Of a stretch of 64,000 bases of DNA, positions 37,126 through 48,518 are shown one piece after another; within the stretch, counting starts at the first letter, position 1, and every line of letters begins with the position of its first letter. A model generated the notes under the pieces. The model was given only the letters and a program-made list of their open reading frames with translations. It was not told the DNA's origin and did not search any database. The stretch lies in NCBI RefSeq assembly GCF_001662075.1, contig NZ_LYPL01000001.1:620001-684000 (forward strand), written 5' to 3'. Origin of the DNA: Rhizobium bangladeshense. Its GTDB lineage: Bacteria > Pseudomonadota > Alphaproteobacteria > Rhizobiales > Rhizobiaceae. A program made the position numbers and the translations under genes.

Positions 37126-37335
37126 ATGGAAGAACTTTCGGTGAAGTCGAAGATCATCAAATCCGTCTATTTCAGCCAGGAAGACGGGCGGCTCAGAATC
37201 TGCTTCAAGAATGGCGAAGAGCGGCTGTTCGAGGGCGTTCCCTCTTCGGAAGCCCATGCGATGACGGCGGCCCCGTCTCCCGGCCATTATTACCTAGACC
37301 GGATCAGAACCCGGTTTCGCAGACTGGCAGCATGA
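37126..37335 (+). CDS. KTSC-domain small protein (69 aa)
   Basis: ATG 37126 follows AGAGG by about nine bases. The sequence SKIIKSVYFSQEDGRLRICF, then FKNGEERLFEGVPSSEAHAM and ending in HYYLDRIRTRF, matches the small KTSC domain (beta-rich, found alone or at the C-terminus of lysyl-tRNA synthetases and others). Function of the free-standing form is unknown. Confidence 0.72.
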   Translation: MEELSVKSKIIKSVYFSQEDGRLRICFKNGEERLFEGVPSSEAHAMTAAPSPGHYYLDRIRTRFRRLAA

Positions 37336-37663
37336 ACCGTCGAGCATGCCGTAGCCGACCTGACGGACGGTATGGAATCGGCACAGATCCGGTGGATATT
37401 AACCGGCCGTTCACTGTCCATATCATCTTTGTTGGATCGGCCCGGCCGGAAGGCGACAACTTGTCGATGCTGCCGTTTTACGAATCGGCCAGCCGGGAGG
37501 CTCGGCGGCGGACCCCAGCCAGGAAGCCGGGCCTCCCCGTCAACTCCGTGCGTCGCGATAGCGAATTAGGGCTAATCCTGTGAAAAACCGGAATCATCCC
37601 ATCCGGACTCGACAAGGCTTCATTAGCATGATTGCATAAACCCAATCAAAACGGGGGGTGACG
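37336..37663. other. Intergenic stretch with no convincing gene
   Basis: A frame from ATG 37332 to 37583 overlaps the KTSC stop as ATGA but is arginine-rich, has no recognisable domain and is not called. The end of the stretch has an AT-rich segment (about 37615-37655) that probably carries the promoter and the G-rich ribosome site of the gene at 37664. Confidence 0.45.
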
Positions 37664-37930
37664 ATGTTTGAGGATCTGCTTGAGATGCAGGAACGCGGTG
37701 CACGCGACCGTTCGCTCGGCCGCAGTCTGGCCGACAATCCGATGTCGAAACCGGATGTCCTGCCGATCACCGACCTTCAGGAATGGTTTTCGATGTTCGA
37801 CGCCTGGCGCTTCGGCTGGGCAATCGAGGACGCGATGGCCGGGCACATCGATATGCCGCGGGACGGCCACGCCGCGCCCTGGGACGGCCACGCCGTATCC
37901 GGGGACGGCCGTGCGGCGCGGCGCGCTTAA
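37664..37930 (+). CDS. Small protein, possibly RMF/CrpP-like, with repeated C-terminal tail (88 aa)
   Basis: ATG 37664 (GTG 37658 in frame). The first 65 residues contain [19 protein letters not shown] and [17 protein letters not shown], a spacing of GAR, NP and W..GW that recalls the ribosome-modulation-factor/CrpP group; this is tentative. The tail repeats DGHA/DGHA/DGRA, coded by near-identical GGGACGGCCACGCCG units. It overlaps the convergent pncB stop by four bases. Confidence 0.55.
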   Translation: MFEDLLEMQERGARDRSLGRSLADNPMSKPDVLPITDLQEWFSMFDAWRFGWAIEDAMAGHIDMPRDGHAAPWDGHAVSGDGRAARRA

Positions 37931-39231
37931 ACCAGGACGGTTTGATCGACCCTGTCCTCGGTGCCGAAGAATTTCAGGTAACGTTCGACCTCTGCCGGTT
38001 CGCCGGTCGCCTTCTGCGGATTGTCTGAGAGCTTCACCGCCGGACGGCCATTGGCATCGCTGACTTTGCAGACGACCGAGATCGGGTTGAGGCCCGAGAT
38101 TTCGGTCGGGGCGCAGCCGGCAAAATCATTGGTCAGGTTCGTGCCCCAGCCGAAGCTCATCCGCACCCGGCCTTCGAAATGGCGGTAGGTATCGATGATG
38201 GCGTCGACATCGAGGCCGTCGGAAAAGATTAAGAGCTTCTGGCGCGGATCGCGGCCCATCTTTTTCCACCAGTCGATGATCTTCTCACCGCCTTCGATCG
38301 GCGGCGCGCTGTCCGGCCGGAAGCCGGTCCAGTCGGCCACCCATTCCGGCGCGTCGCGCAGGAAGGCCGCAGTGCCAAAGGCATCTGGCAGGACGATCAG
38401 AAGGTTGCCGCCATAGAGCTTGTTCCAGTCGCGCAGGATCTTGTAAGGCGCGTTGCGCAGCTGCTCGTCGGTTTGCGCCAGGGCAGCGGCCACCATCGGC
38501 AACTCATGGGCATTGGTGCCGACCGCCTCGAGATCGGAATCCATAGCCAGCAATACATTGCTGGTGCCGGTAAAAGCCGGGCCGATGCCTTCCTTCAGCG
38601 CCTCGACGCACCAGCGCTGCCAGAGAAAACTGTGGCGCCGGCGGGTGCCGAAATCGGAAATGCGTAAGCCCGGCAGTTCCCTCAGCCGCTCGACCTTCGA
38701 CCACATCTTCGCCTTGGCGCGGGCATAGAGCACGTCAAGGGTGAAAGGGCCGAGCGCTTTCATCGCCGAGCGCGACCGGAGCTCGTTGACAATCGCGAGC
38801 GCCGGGATCTCCCACATCGTGGTTTCCTTCCAGGCCCCATGAAAATCCAGCACATATTGGCCGTCCTTCTTCGACAGCTCGTATTCGGGAAGCTGGAAGT
38901 TGGAAAGCCAGGCGAGGAACTCCGGCTCGAAAATCTGCGCGCGGCCGTAGAAGCTGTTACCCGCAAGCCAGATCATCTCCTTCTTGGAGAGCCTCAGCGT
39001 ACGGGCGTGATCCAGCTGTTCACGCAGTTCGCCTTCGTCGATCTCCTCGGCGAGGTGGACGCGCTTGGTCCGGTTGATCAGCGTGAAGGAGGCATTGACG
39101 TCTGGATAGAGCTTCCAGATCATCTGCAGCATCAGCAGCTTGTAGAAGTCGGTATCGATCAGGCTGCGGATGATCGGGTCGAGCTTCCAAGCGTGATTGT
39201 AGACGCGTCTTGCAATATCGGTCTTGGCCAT
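37927..39231 (-). CDS. pncB: Nicotinate phosphoribosyltransferase
   Basis: 434 residues from ATG 39231 after CAGGA; the frame upstream to 39288 is not used. First step of NAD salvage from nicotinate, using PRPP and ATP. Motifs: [21 protein letters not shown] near the N-terminus, a conserved GTSNVLLA segment around residue 220, and [14 protein letters not shown] in the phosphate-binding region. Single gene, convergent with the 88-aa gene. Confidence 0.96.
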   Translation of the reverse strand: MAKTDIARRVYNHAWKLDPIIRSLIDTDFYKLLMLQMIWKLYPDVNASFTLINRTKRVHLAEEIDEGELREQLDHARTLRLSKKEMIWLAGNSFYGRAQIFEPEFLAWLSNFQLPEYELSKKDGQYVLDFHGAWKETTMWEIPALAIVNELRSRSAMKALGPFTLDVLYARAKAKMWSKVERLRELPGLRISDFGTRRRHSFLWQRWCVEALKEGIGPAFTGTSNVLLAMDSDLEAVGTNAHELPMVAAALAQTDEQLRNAPYKILRDWNKLYGGNLLIVLPDAFGTAAFLRDAPEWVADWTGFRPDSAPPIEGGEKIIDWWKKMGRDPRQKLLIFSDGLDVDAIIDTYRHFEGRVRMSFGWGTNLTNDFAGCAPTEISGLNPISVVCKVSDANGRPAVKLSDNPQKATGEPAEVERYLKFFGTEDRVDQTVLV

Positions 39232-39399
39232 GAATTCCTGCCCCTGTCCAATCCGGTCAGGTGCTGCCAAGTTTGCGGGCCGGCGCACGAAACCGGCTCG
39301 TGCGTCTTCTTATCGAAAAATCGGCAGGAAAAGTCCAGACAAAACATAAACATCCCGCCGCGGCATGGCGGCGGGATGGGGAGATCATCTGGAATTGGT

Positions 39400-39744
39400 C
39401 TATTGGGCCGGCGCCGCTGGCTGGGCCGGTGCCGGCGCAGCATTCGGGGCCGGCGCTGTCGGCACGGCATTGCCGTTCTGCGGGGTCGGCGCAGGTGTTG
39501 CGTCCGATTGCTGTTGCTGGAGCTGCTGGCCGGGCTGCTGCGGCGTCACTTCCTCTGCCTCGCGATTGCCCCAGATCTCGACCGGGATCCAAACGACGAA
39601 AGCGAGGATCAGCGCGACGAGCAGCACCGTCAGGATGCGGTATCCCATGCGCCCCTGTTTGGCCTTGACCGGCGGGATCTGCTCTTCCTTGTGAAGCTTG
39701 CCGTCGGATTTTTCCCAGCGTGTTTCCGTCTGATGCGCCATCAT
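39400..39744 (-). CDS. Single-helix membrane protein with Gln/Pro/Ala-rich tail (114 aa)
   Basis: ATG 39744 follows GGAAGGAG. A charged cytosolic N-terminus (about 30 residues), one membrane helix (ILTVLLVALILAFVVWI), then a tail of Gln, Pro and Ala runs (QQPGQQLQQQQ; NAAPAPAQPAAPAQ) predicted to be disordered in the periplasm. No family recognised. It is 87 bases after the 2-hydroxyacid dehydrogenase stop on the same strand, so cotranscription is possible. Confidence 0.7.
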   Translation of the reverse strand: MMAHQTETRWEKSDGKLHKEEQIPPVKAKQGRMGYRILTVLLVALILAFVVWIPVEIWGNREAEEVTPQQPGQQLQQQQSDATPAPTPQNGNAVPTAPAPNAAPAPAQPAAPAQ

Positions 39745-39831
39745 CGTCTCCTTCCGCTGCCTTGGCGGCCGATCCGGCCGCAAGAAACTTTCGCAGAGAA
39801 AACGGTCAGTCGTCTCGAAGGTTCCGGACGC

Positions 39832-40791
39832 TCAATAGCCGGCGGCGCGGTCGACCACGAATTCCAGCGGCTCACCGCGCTCGAAGCGGGCGATCTGCGT
39901 CTCGACATGGCGGAACAGCGCGTTCTCTTCGGAGACCGCCGCGTCATGCGGGGTGATGAAGACGTTCTCCATATCCCATAGCGGGCTGTCTGACGGGAGT
40001 GGCTCCACCTCGAAAACATCAAGCGAAGCGCCGCCGAGGATCCCGTCCCGGATGGCCGAGACGATGTCGGCCTCGACCTGGCTCCGGCCGCGGCCGGCAT
40101 TGATGAGGACCGGCCGCCCGAGCGCACCGTCGCGGCGAAGCCTTTTAAATAGCCCGCGATCATAAAAACCGGTGGTATCAGGTGTCAGCGGCAGAAGGCC
40201 GACGAGAATGTCGGTCCTGGCGAGGAACCCGTCCAGCTCGCGCGCGTCGAAGGTTTCGACGCCGTCGATCTCTTTGCGGGTACGCGACCAGCCGATGACG
40301 TTGAAACCCATCACCTTCAGCTTGGCGACCGCGTCCTGCCCGAGCACGCCGAGGCCCATGACGCCGACCGTCACCTCCGCTGCTTCGGGCGCGATCAACT
40401 TGGCCCATTCGCGCCGCCGCTGATGGCTGTCATGGGCGTATTGCCCACGCAGATGCATCAGGCATTGCATTACCACCCATTCGCTCATGCGGGTGGTCAG
40501 GCTGCGGTCGACGAAACGAACGATCGGTATGTCAGGCAGGCCGTCCATGCCGATGATATGGTCGACGCCGGCGCCGCCCGAGAAGATGACCTTGAGGTTC
40601 GGCGCCCGGTTGAAAAGATCGGCATCCGGCTTCCAGACAAGCGCGTATTCGGCCGCGCTGAGATCCCGCGTCCGATCGGCCGGATCGGCGAGATTGAAGC
40701 TGCCGCGGTCGGCAAAGGCCGTTTTCAGCACGCGGGCGACGCCTTCGGAATTGAACTTGATGTCGACGAGAACAGGAGAAGGTGTGGACAT
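39832..40791 (-). CDS. D-isomer 2-hydroxyacid dehydrogenase (GhrA-like)
   Basis: 319 residues. NAD(P)-binding GVMGLGVLGQDAVAKL at about residues 143-158, substrate Arg in INAGRGRSQVEADIV, Glu in the following segment, and catalytic His in FITPHDAAVS. Layout matches glyoxylate/hydroxypyruvate reductase A, reducing 2-oxoacids to D-2-hydroxyacids in the cytoplasm. Its start is seven bases from the yejF stop, so it may be read from the yej message. Confidence 0.88.
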   Translation of the reverse strand: MSTPSPVLVDIKFNSEGVARVLKTAFADRGSFNLADPADRTRDLSAAEYALVWKPDADLFNRAPNLKVIFSGGAGVDHIIGMDGLPDIPIVRFVDRSLTTRMSEWVVMQCLMHLRGQYAHDSHQRRREWAKLIAPEAAEVTVGVMGLGVLGQDAVAKLKVMGFNVIGWSRTRKEIDGVETFDARELDGFLARTDILVGLLPLTPDTTGFYDRGLFKRLRRDGALGRPVLINAGRGRSQVEADIVSAIRDGILGGASLDVFEVEPLPSDSPLWDMENVFITPHDAAVSEENALFRHVETQIARFERGEPLEFVVDRAAGY

Positions 40792-40798
40792 GATGTTC

Positions 40799-42432
<1,634 letters not shown>

Positions 42433-42436
<4 letters not shown>

Positions 42437-43581
42437 TGAAACGTCTTCCTCGGGTCGAAGGCGTCGCGCACGGCTTCGCCGATGAAGATCAGCAGGGACA
42501 GCATGATCGACATGGCGAAGAAGGCCGTCAGCCCGAGCCATGGCGCCTGCAGGTTGGTCTTGCCCTGGGCGATCATCTCCCCGAGCGACGGGGAGCCCGG
42601 CGGCATACCGAAGCCCAGGAAATCGAGCGACGTCAGCGTCGTGATCGAGCCGGAGAGGATGAAAGGCAGGAAAGTCAGCGTCGCGACCATGGCGTTCGGC
42701 AGCAGATGGCGCCACATGATGGTGCGGTTGTTGACGCCGAGCGCACGGGCAGCGCGCACATATTCAAAATTGCGGGCGCGCAGGAATTCGGCGCGCACCA
42801 CGCCGACGAAGCCGACCCAGGAAAAGAGCAGCATGATGCCGAGCAGCACGAAGAAGCCGGGCGGCAGGATGGCGGCGATGATGAGCAGGATGTAGAGCAC
42901 CGGCATCGACGACCAGATCTCGATCAAGCGCTGCAGCAAAAGATCGGTCCAGCCACCGAAATAACCCTGAACCGCGCCGGCCGTGACGCCGATGATCGCC
43001 GAGCAGATGGTGAGCGCCAGCCCGAAGAGCACCGAGATGCGGAAGCCGTAGATGACGCGGGCGAGCACGTCGCGGGCCTGATCGTCGGTGCCGAGCCAAT
43101 TGAGATTGCCGAGCGTGCAGGCAGGGTCGTTCACCCCTTGCGGATAGCCGGAGCAGCGCTCCTCCTTGGTCATCAGCCAGAAAGGAGCGGTCGGCGCCGA
43201 ATGCGGAATGTTGGAGTTGACCGAGCGGTAGGAATAGCGGACCGGCGGCCAGATCATCCAGCCATTGGCGTTGATCTCGTCCGATATCACCGAGGAGCGG
43301 TAGTCGGTTTCGGCGAGAAAGCCGCCGAACTTTTCCTCGGGATAATCGATCAGCACGGGAAACAGGATTTCGCCCTTGTAGGAGGCGACGATCGGCCGGT
43401 CGTTGGCGAGGAACTCGGCAAAGAGGCTCAGCACGAACAGCAGCAGGAAAAGCCACAGCGACCAGTAGCCTCGGCCGTTCGCCCGGAAATTCTGCCATCG
43501 GCGGATATTGGTCGGCGACAGCAGTCCCTTGCGCGGCGGCTTGACGGGGGTTGCCGTGGCGGGTTTTGCGGCGGTGTCCAT
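42433..43581 (-). CDS. yejE: YejE, ABC peptide permease
   Basis: 382 residues from ATG 43581, which shares one base with the yejB stop. A long N-terminal cytosolic/periplasmic region with SLWLFLLLFVLSLFAEFLAN and the Yej-type insertion (EKFGGFLAETDYRS, PPVRYSYRSVN), then GTDDQARDVLARVIYGFR and five helices with the EAA loop FEYVRAARALGVNNRTIMWRHLLP (about residues 285-310). Forms the inner-membrane channel with YejB. Confidence 0.95.
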
Positions 43582-44669
43582 CAGACATCCCTCCGCTCGA
43601 AATCGATGCGCGGATCGATCCAGGTGTAGATCAGGTCGGAGATCAGGCTGACGAAAAGGCCGAGCAGCGAGAAGATGTAGAGCGTGGCGAAGACGATCGG
43701 ATAATCCCGGTTGACCACCGAGAGATAGCCCAGGCGGCCGAGACCATCGAGCGAGAAGATGTTTTCGATCAGCAGCGAGCCGGTGAAGAAGGCGGAGATG
43801 AAGGCGCCGGGAAAACCGGCGATGATGATCAGCATGGCATTGCGGAACACATGGCCGTAAAGCACCTGCCGCTCGTTCAGGCCCTTGGCGCGGGCGGTGA
43901 CGACATATTGCTTCTTGATCTCCTCGATGAAGGAATTCTTGGTGAGCAGCGTCGTCGTGGCGAAAGCGGCGAGCGAAAGCGAGATCAGCGGCAAGGTGAG
44001 GTGCCAGAAATAATCGAGCGGCTTCTGCCACCAGGCGAGCTGGTCGAAATTATCGGAAACCAGCCCCCGCAGCGGGAACCAGTCGTAAAAGGAGCCGCCG
44101 GCGAAAAGCACGATCAGCAGAATGCCGAAGAGAAAGCTAGGCACCGCGTAACCGACGACGATGACGCCCGAGGTCCAGACATCGAAGGTCGATCCGTCCT
44201 TGACCGCCTTGCGGATACCAAGGGGAATGGAAATCGCATAGGAGAAGATCAGGATCCAGATGCCGAGCGAGATCGACACCGGCAGCTTTTCCTTGATGAG
44301 GTCGAGCACCGAAGTGTTGCGGAAGAAACTCTCACCGAAATCGAAGCGGATGTAGTTCCACATCATCTCGCCGAAACGCGTCAGCGGCGGCTTGTCGAAG
44401 CCGAACTGTTTTTCGAGCTTGGCGATCAGTTCCGGATCGAGCCCCTGGGCGCCGCGATATCTGGAGCCTTCGTCCCCTCCTCCATCACCCATCAGGTCGC
44501 CGCCGCCCGACAGGCGCTGGTCGGCGCCATCGGCCTGGCCGGTCAATTGCGCGATCACCTGCTCGACCGGGCCGCCGGGGGCGAATTGCACGACGATGAA
44601 AGAGATCGCCATGATGCCGATGATGGTCGGGATCATTAAAAGCAGGCGGCGAATGACATAGGCGCCCAT
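43581..44669 (-). CDS. yejB: YejB, ABC peptide permease
   Basis: 362 residues from ATG 44669 with GAAGG upstream. First helix [20 protein letters not shown], then [16 protein letters not shown] and the Gly/Asp-rich loop of YejB proteins ([19 protein letters not shown]) before [22 protein letters not shown] loop [19 protein letters not shown]. Partner of YejE; 150 bases after the yejA stop, a gap in which I see only GC-rich small hairpins. Confidence 0.95.
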   Translation of the reverse strand: MGAYVIRRLLLMIPTIIGIMAISFIVVQFAPGGPVEQVIAQLTGQADGADQRLSGGGDLMGDGGGDEGSRYRGAQGLDPELIAKLEKQFGFDKPPLTRFGEMMWNYIRFDFGESFFRNTSVLDLIKEKLPVSISLGIWILIFSYAISIPLGIRKAVKDGSTFDVWTSGVIVVGYAVPSFLFGILLIVLFAGGSFYDWFPLRGLVSDNFDQLAWWQKPLDYFWHLTLPLISLSLAAFATTTLLTKNSFIEEIKKQYVVTARAKGLNERQVLYGHVFRNAMLIIIAGFPGAFISAFFTGSLLIENIFSLDGLGRLGYLSVVNRDYPIVFATLYIFSLLGLFVSLISDLIYTWIDPRIDFERRDV

Positions 44670-44819
44670 CAGCCTTCGGCCTCCGGAAATCTTCTTCTTG
44701 TCTGCCTGCCGTCCAGTCTAATGCCGCTCAATCCGCCAGCCTTCCCTTGCCGGCCCTGCCGGCTTGTCGTGATTCGATTGTGCCATTTGGAGCCCAGAGC
44801 CCCACCATTGCAAGCCCGC

Positions 44820-46652
44820 TCATTTTGCCGAGGCCGACCACCAGGCATCGGGGAAGCCAAGGCTGTAAGCCGGGAATTCGGCCGGATGGGTGATCGTGTT
44901 CCAATGGACGATGTTTTGGGTACCGCGGTAGAACAGCGGGATGACGTAATGGTTTGCAAGCAGGACCCTGTCCATCGCCTTGATCGCCGCGACCTGTTCA
45001 TCGCGGTTCGGCGCGAAGATGATCATGCGGATGAGTTCGTCAACCGCCGGATTGGCGATGCCGGCATAATTTTGGGACCCTTGCTGATTGACCGAAGCGG
45101 ATCCCCAATAGTCGACCTGCTCGTTGCCAGGGTTCATAGACTGCGCCCAAACATTCCAGATCATGTCGTAGTCGAAGCTGCGTTCGCGATTGACGGCTTG
45201 CGATGCATCGACTGTCCGCACCCGCGCATCTATGCCGATTTTCTTGAGATTGTTGGCATAAGGCACCGCCCAGCGCTCCAACATCGGGCTCGACAACAGT
45301 ATCTCGAAGCTCATCGGCTGGCCGGTCTTGGTGTTGACCATGCGGTTGCTCTTGATCTCCCAACCAGCTTCTTTCAGTAGTGCAATCGCCTTGCGAAGGT
45401 TGTCGCGGCTTTTCTGCGGGTCACCGCCGACGGGATTGGTGTACGGCGTCGTGAAGACCTCGGGCGGAACCTTGTCCTTCATGCCCTGCAATATTTCCAG
45501 TTCACGTCCCTGCGGCAGGCCGGAAGAGGCAAGCTCGGTGTTCCAAAAATAGCTGTCGATGCGCTTGTAGCTGTTGAAGGCAACCGTGCGGTTCAGCTCC
45601 TCGAAGTCGAAACCGTAGTTCAGCGCTTCGCGGACCCGCTCGTCCTTAAACAGATCACGCCGCATATTGGGCACGAGAGCCTGCAGGATTCCGGTGGAGC
45701 GCAGCGGGTTTGCAACCTCTTCCTTCTTGACGCGTCCTTCCTTCACTGCGGGGAAATCATATCCCGTCGCCCAGCGGGCAGCTGTGGTTTCCTGCCAGTA
45801 GTCGCTGTTGCCGGCGCGAAAGGCTTCGAACTCGACGTCCCGATCACCGAAATAGGTGTAGATGATGTTACGGAAATTGTTCTGGCCGACATTCACATTG
45901 AGATCCTTGCCCCAATAGTCGTCACGCAGTTCATAACGGATCGTCGCTCCGGGCGAGAAGGATGCAATCTTATAAGGTCCGGACCCCATCACGGGCTCGA
46001 GCGTCGTCTTTGAAATATCGCGGGGCTTGCCGTCCGGTCCCTGCCCCTCCCACCAATGTTTCGGCACGACAACCAACTGGCCGAGAATGTTCGGAAGCTC
46101 GCGATTGTTCTTCTCGTCGAAAGTGAAGGTGATATCTCGATCGCCGGTTTTTTCGGCCTTTACCACGTGCCGATAGTAGTTTGCGGTGACGGGATTGAGC
46201 TCCTTGGTCTTATCCAGGCTGAAGATGACATCCTCGGGCGTGACCGGCTGCCCGTCCGCCCATTTTGCCTCCCTGCGCAGGCGAAAGGTCGCACTCGAAA
46301 CATCGGCGGGGAAGGACAGCCCTTCGGCAAGGAGGCCATAGGACACAAGCAGCTCGTCATCGGCGGGCTTCATCAACGTGTCGTATACGAGCGTCAGGCC
46401 TACCGCCGTCTGGCCTTTGGCAAGCAGCGGATTGAACGTATCGAAGGCGCCGCTCGCGGAAAGGCGCAGATCTCCGCCCTTTGGGGCATCTGGATTGACG
46501 TAGTCGAAATGGGCAAAGCCCGGCTTGTACTTCATCTCGCTGATGACCGAGCTTCCGATCTGAAACGGCTGATCCTCAGCCATAGACGCGATCGGGACGA
46601 GAGCACCCGCAAGCGATAGAAACAGACCGATCCTCGACCACAAAGCCGCCAT
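44820..46652 (-). CDS. yejA: YejA, periplasmic peptide-binding protein (SBP family 5)
   Basis: 610 residues; start at 46652, seven bases after AGGGGA (ATG 46658 sits too close). A signal peptide ends ASMAEDQ. YejA features: GFAHFDYVNPDAPKGGDLRL, FDTFNPLLAKGQ, EAKWADGQPVTPEDVIFSL and VGQNNFRNIIYTYFGDRDVEFEAF. Delivers peptides (microcin C-like compounds in enterobacteria) to YejBEF. The homologous importer in Sinorhizobium meliloti influences tolerance of plant NCR peptides. Confidence 0.95.
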   Translation of the reverse strand: MAALWSRIGLFLSLAGALVPIASMAEDQPFQIGSSVISEMKYKPGFAHFDYVNPDAPKGGDLRLSASGAFDTFNPLLAKGQTAVGLTLVYDTLMKPADDELLVSYGLLAEGLSFPADVSSATFRLRREAKWADGQPVTPEDVIFSLDKTKELNPVTANYYRHVVKAEKTGDRDITFTFDEKNNRELPNILGQLVVVPKHWWEGQGPDGKPRDISKTTLEPVMGSGPYKIASFSPGATIRYELRDDYWGKDLNVNVGQNNFRNIIYTYFGDRDVEFEAFRAGNSDYWQETTAARWATGYDFPAVKEGRVKKEEVANPLRSTGILQALVPNMRRDLFKDERVREALNYGFDFEELNRTVAFNSYKRIDSYFWNTELASSGLPQGRELEILQGMKDKVPPEVFTTPYTNPVGGDPQKSRDNLRKAIALLKEAGWEIKSNRMVNTKTGQPMSFEILLSSPMLERWAVPYANNLKKIGIDARVRTVDASQAVNRERSFDYDMIWNVWAQSMNPGNEQVDYWGSASVNQQGSQNYAGIANPAVDELIRMIIFAPNRDEQVAAIKAMDRVLLANHYVIPLFYRGTQNIVHWNTITHPAEFPAYSLGFPDAWWSASAK

Positions 46653-46902
46653 TCCCATTTCCCCTGAATATTGATGGATTCGACAATACGAGAAATAGGG
46701 GCGAAAAACAGGAGAGAGTTTGGTTTTTGCCTGGCTCGCGAATTTTTGAGCCGTAAACTCCTGTCAAAGGGCCGATCCGGTGGCGCTGCGGTGATCCGCC
46801 CGGCTTCTCGCGCGCTCGTCCGCCAAATCATCGATTCACCAAAATCGCTTTTCACTATAGATTCGCAGGCAAATCACTTCGGCATCGACTTAAGGGAACA
46901 GC

Positions 46903-48036
46903 ATGGCTTTCGGCTTCGCGCAGGCTTTCAGAACATTCGGCAGACTGGCGCTTGCCGGCGCGATCGGCGCAGGCCTTGCCGCCGGCGATGTCGGCGCACA
47001 GCAGAAGACGCCGAGCCCGGGCAGCGCCAAGGCGCTATTTGCAGGCGCCAGCCTGCCGACGCAGGGGCCGGCGCAGCCGATAGGTTTCTATGCAAAGGGC
47101 TGCATGACCGGTGCGGTTGCGCTGCCGACCGACGGGCCGACCTGGCAGGCGATGCGGCTTTCGCGCAATCGCCGCTGGGGCAATCCGGCGATGATCGCGC
47201 TCCTGGAGCGGTTTTCGCAGGATGCGGTCAAATATGCCGGCTGGCCGGGCATTCTCGTCGGCGACATCGCCCAGCCGCGCGGCGGGCCAATGCTCAACGG
47301 CCATTCCTCGCACCAGATCGGCCTCGATGCCGATATATGGTTCACACCGATGCCCGCGCGCCGCCTGACCGCCGAGGAGCGTGAGAACCTGCCTTTCACC
47401 ACCATGCTGCAGAAAAACAAGTTCCTGACCGTCGACCCCAAGGTATGGACGGAGTCGCGGGCGCGACTTTTGATGCTGGCGGCGAGCTATCCCCAGGTGG
47501 AGCGCATTTTCGTCAATCCCGCCATCAAGAAAAAGATGTGCGACACCTGGACGGGCGATCGCACCAACCTCGGCAAGCTCCGGCCGATATACGGCCATGA
47601 TTCGCATTTTCACATCCGTATGAAGTGCCCGCCCGGTGCAGCCGGATGCACGCCGCAAGCCCCGGTCCCCGCCGGAGACGGCTGCGACAAGTCGCTCGCC
47701 TATTGGTTCACGCCGGCGCCATGGGCGCCACCAAAGCCGCCGAAGCCCGGCGCCAAGCCGCCGAAGCCGCCGCGCGAGATGATGGTCTCCGACATGCCAA
47801 AGGCCTGCGCCGCCGTGCTCGACGCCGCTTCCGTCACCTCGATGCAGGCCGCCACCTACGGCGGACCTTCCGCCGCGGGCGGACCTTCCGCCGCGGGCGG
47901 ACCTTCCGCCGCGGGCGGACCTTCCGCCGCGAGCGCGCTTGCCGCCGTGCCGGCGGCGGCGCCGGTCGCCGAGGATGACGACGGAGAACTGCCTGATGTC
48001 GGCCCGGTTCCGAACGACAAGCCGGTGGTCCAATGA
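46903..48036 (+). CDS. mepA: Penicillin-insensitive murein endopeptidase with repeat-bearing tail
   Basis: 377 residues from ATG 46903 after AAGGGA. Signal peptide to about VGAQQ. LAS-type zinc peptidase: NGHSSHQIGLDADIWFTP (metal His and Asp) and GHDSHFHIRMKCP. Cuts peptidoglycan cross-links in the periplasm. After the enzyme domain there is a Pro/Lys stretch (KPPKPGAKPPKPPR) and four identical GGPSAA hexapeptides near residues 320-343, making it longer than enterobacterial MepA (about 270). Divergent from yejA. Confidence 0.93.
   Translation: MAFGFAQAFRTFGRLALAGAIGAGLAAGDVGAQQKTPSPGSAKALFAGASLPTQGPAQPIGFYAKGCMTGAVALPTDGPTWQAMRLSRNRRWGNPAMIALLERFSQDAVKYAGWPGILVGDIAQPRGGPMLNGHSSHQIGLDADIWFTPMPARRLTAEERENLPFTTMLQKNKFLTVDPKVWTESRARLLMLAASYPQVERIFVNPAIKKKMCDTWTGDRTNLGKLRPIYGHDSHFHIRMKCPPGAAGCTPQAPVPAGDGCDKSLAYWFTPAPWAPPKPPKPGAKPPKPPREMMVSDMPKACAAVLDAASVTSMQAATYGGPSAAGGPSAAGGPSAAGGPSAASALAAVPAAAPVAEDDDGELPDVGPVPNDKPVVQ
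47860..47931 (+). repeat. Four perfect 18-bp tandem repeats inside mepA
   Basis: Unit GGCGGACCTTCCGCCGCG, at 47860, 47878, 47896 and 47914, all identical, coding GGPSAA each time. Each unit holds the inverted repeat GGCGGA/TCCGCC with a 3-base loop. Because 18 is a multiple of three, gain or loss of units keeps the frame. Confidence 0.95.
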
Positions 48037-48120
48037 GGAGCGCCCGGCGCTGTCTTTCAAATCGCAAATTCTTGGTATAGAAGCGGTCAAATCGATTGAA
48101 TTGTTGGGTCGGAGGGATTA

Positions 48121-48501
48121 ATGGCCGGCGGCAAATGCCTCGCATTGATTGCGCATGATCAGAAGAAGGACGACATGGCCGCGTTCGCCCACGCCAACAA
48201 GGACCTTCTTTCACGCTGGAAGATCGTCGCCACCGGCACGACCGGCGGGCGGGTGCTCGATGCCGCGCCCGACCTCGACGTGGTCAGGTTGAAAAGCGGG
48301 CCGCTTGGGGGCGACCAGCAGATCGGCGCGCTGATTTCGACCGGTGAGGTCGGTGCCTTAATCTTCTTCGTCGACCCGCTGACGCCGATGCCGCATGATG
48401 TCGACGTGAAGGCGCTGATGCGGTTGGCGATCGTCTACGACATTCCGATGGCACTCAACCACGCGACCGCTATAAAGCTCCTTCCCACCCTCGAAGCCTG
48501 A
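48121..48501 (+). CDS. mgsA: Methylglyoxal synthase
   Basis: 126 residues from ATG 48121 after GAGGGA. Converts dihydroxyacetone phosphate to methylglyoxal and phosphate. Key residues align with the E. coli enzyme at a constant offset of six: Asp65 in GGDQQIGA, His92 and Asp95 in [11 protein letters not shown], plus phosphate site [11 protein letters not shown]. The stop is 17 bases before glk, so the two are probably cotranscribed. Confidence 0.96.
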   Translation: MAGGKCLALIAHDQKKDDMAAFAHANKDLLSRWKIVATGTTGGRVLDAAPDLDVVRLKSGPLGGDQQIGALISTGEVGALIFFVDPLTPMPHDVDVKALMRLAIVYDIPMALNHATAIKLLPTLEA

Positions 48502-48518
48502 TCAGCACGGGACCGGCC

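Noticed and set aside
37332..37583. An 83-codon frame overlapping the KTSC gene stop as ATGA
   Set aside because: The overlap is suggestive, but the product is arginine-rich with no recognisable pattern and no further support.
47860..47931. CRISPR-like short repeat array
   Set aside because: Units are adjacent without spacers, lie in frame inside mepA and code a hexapeptide repeat.
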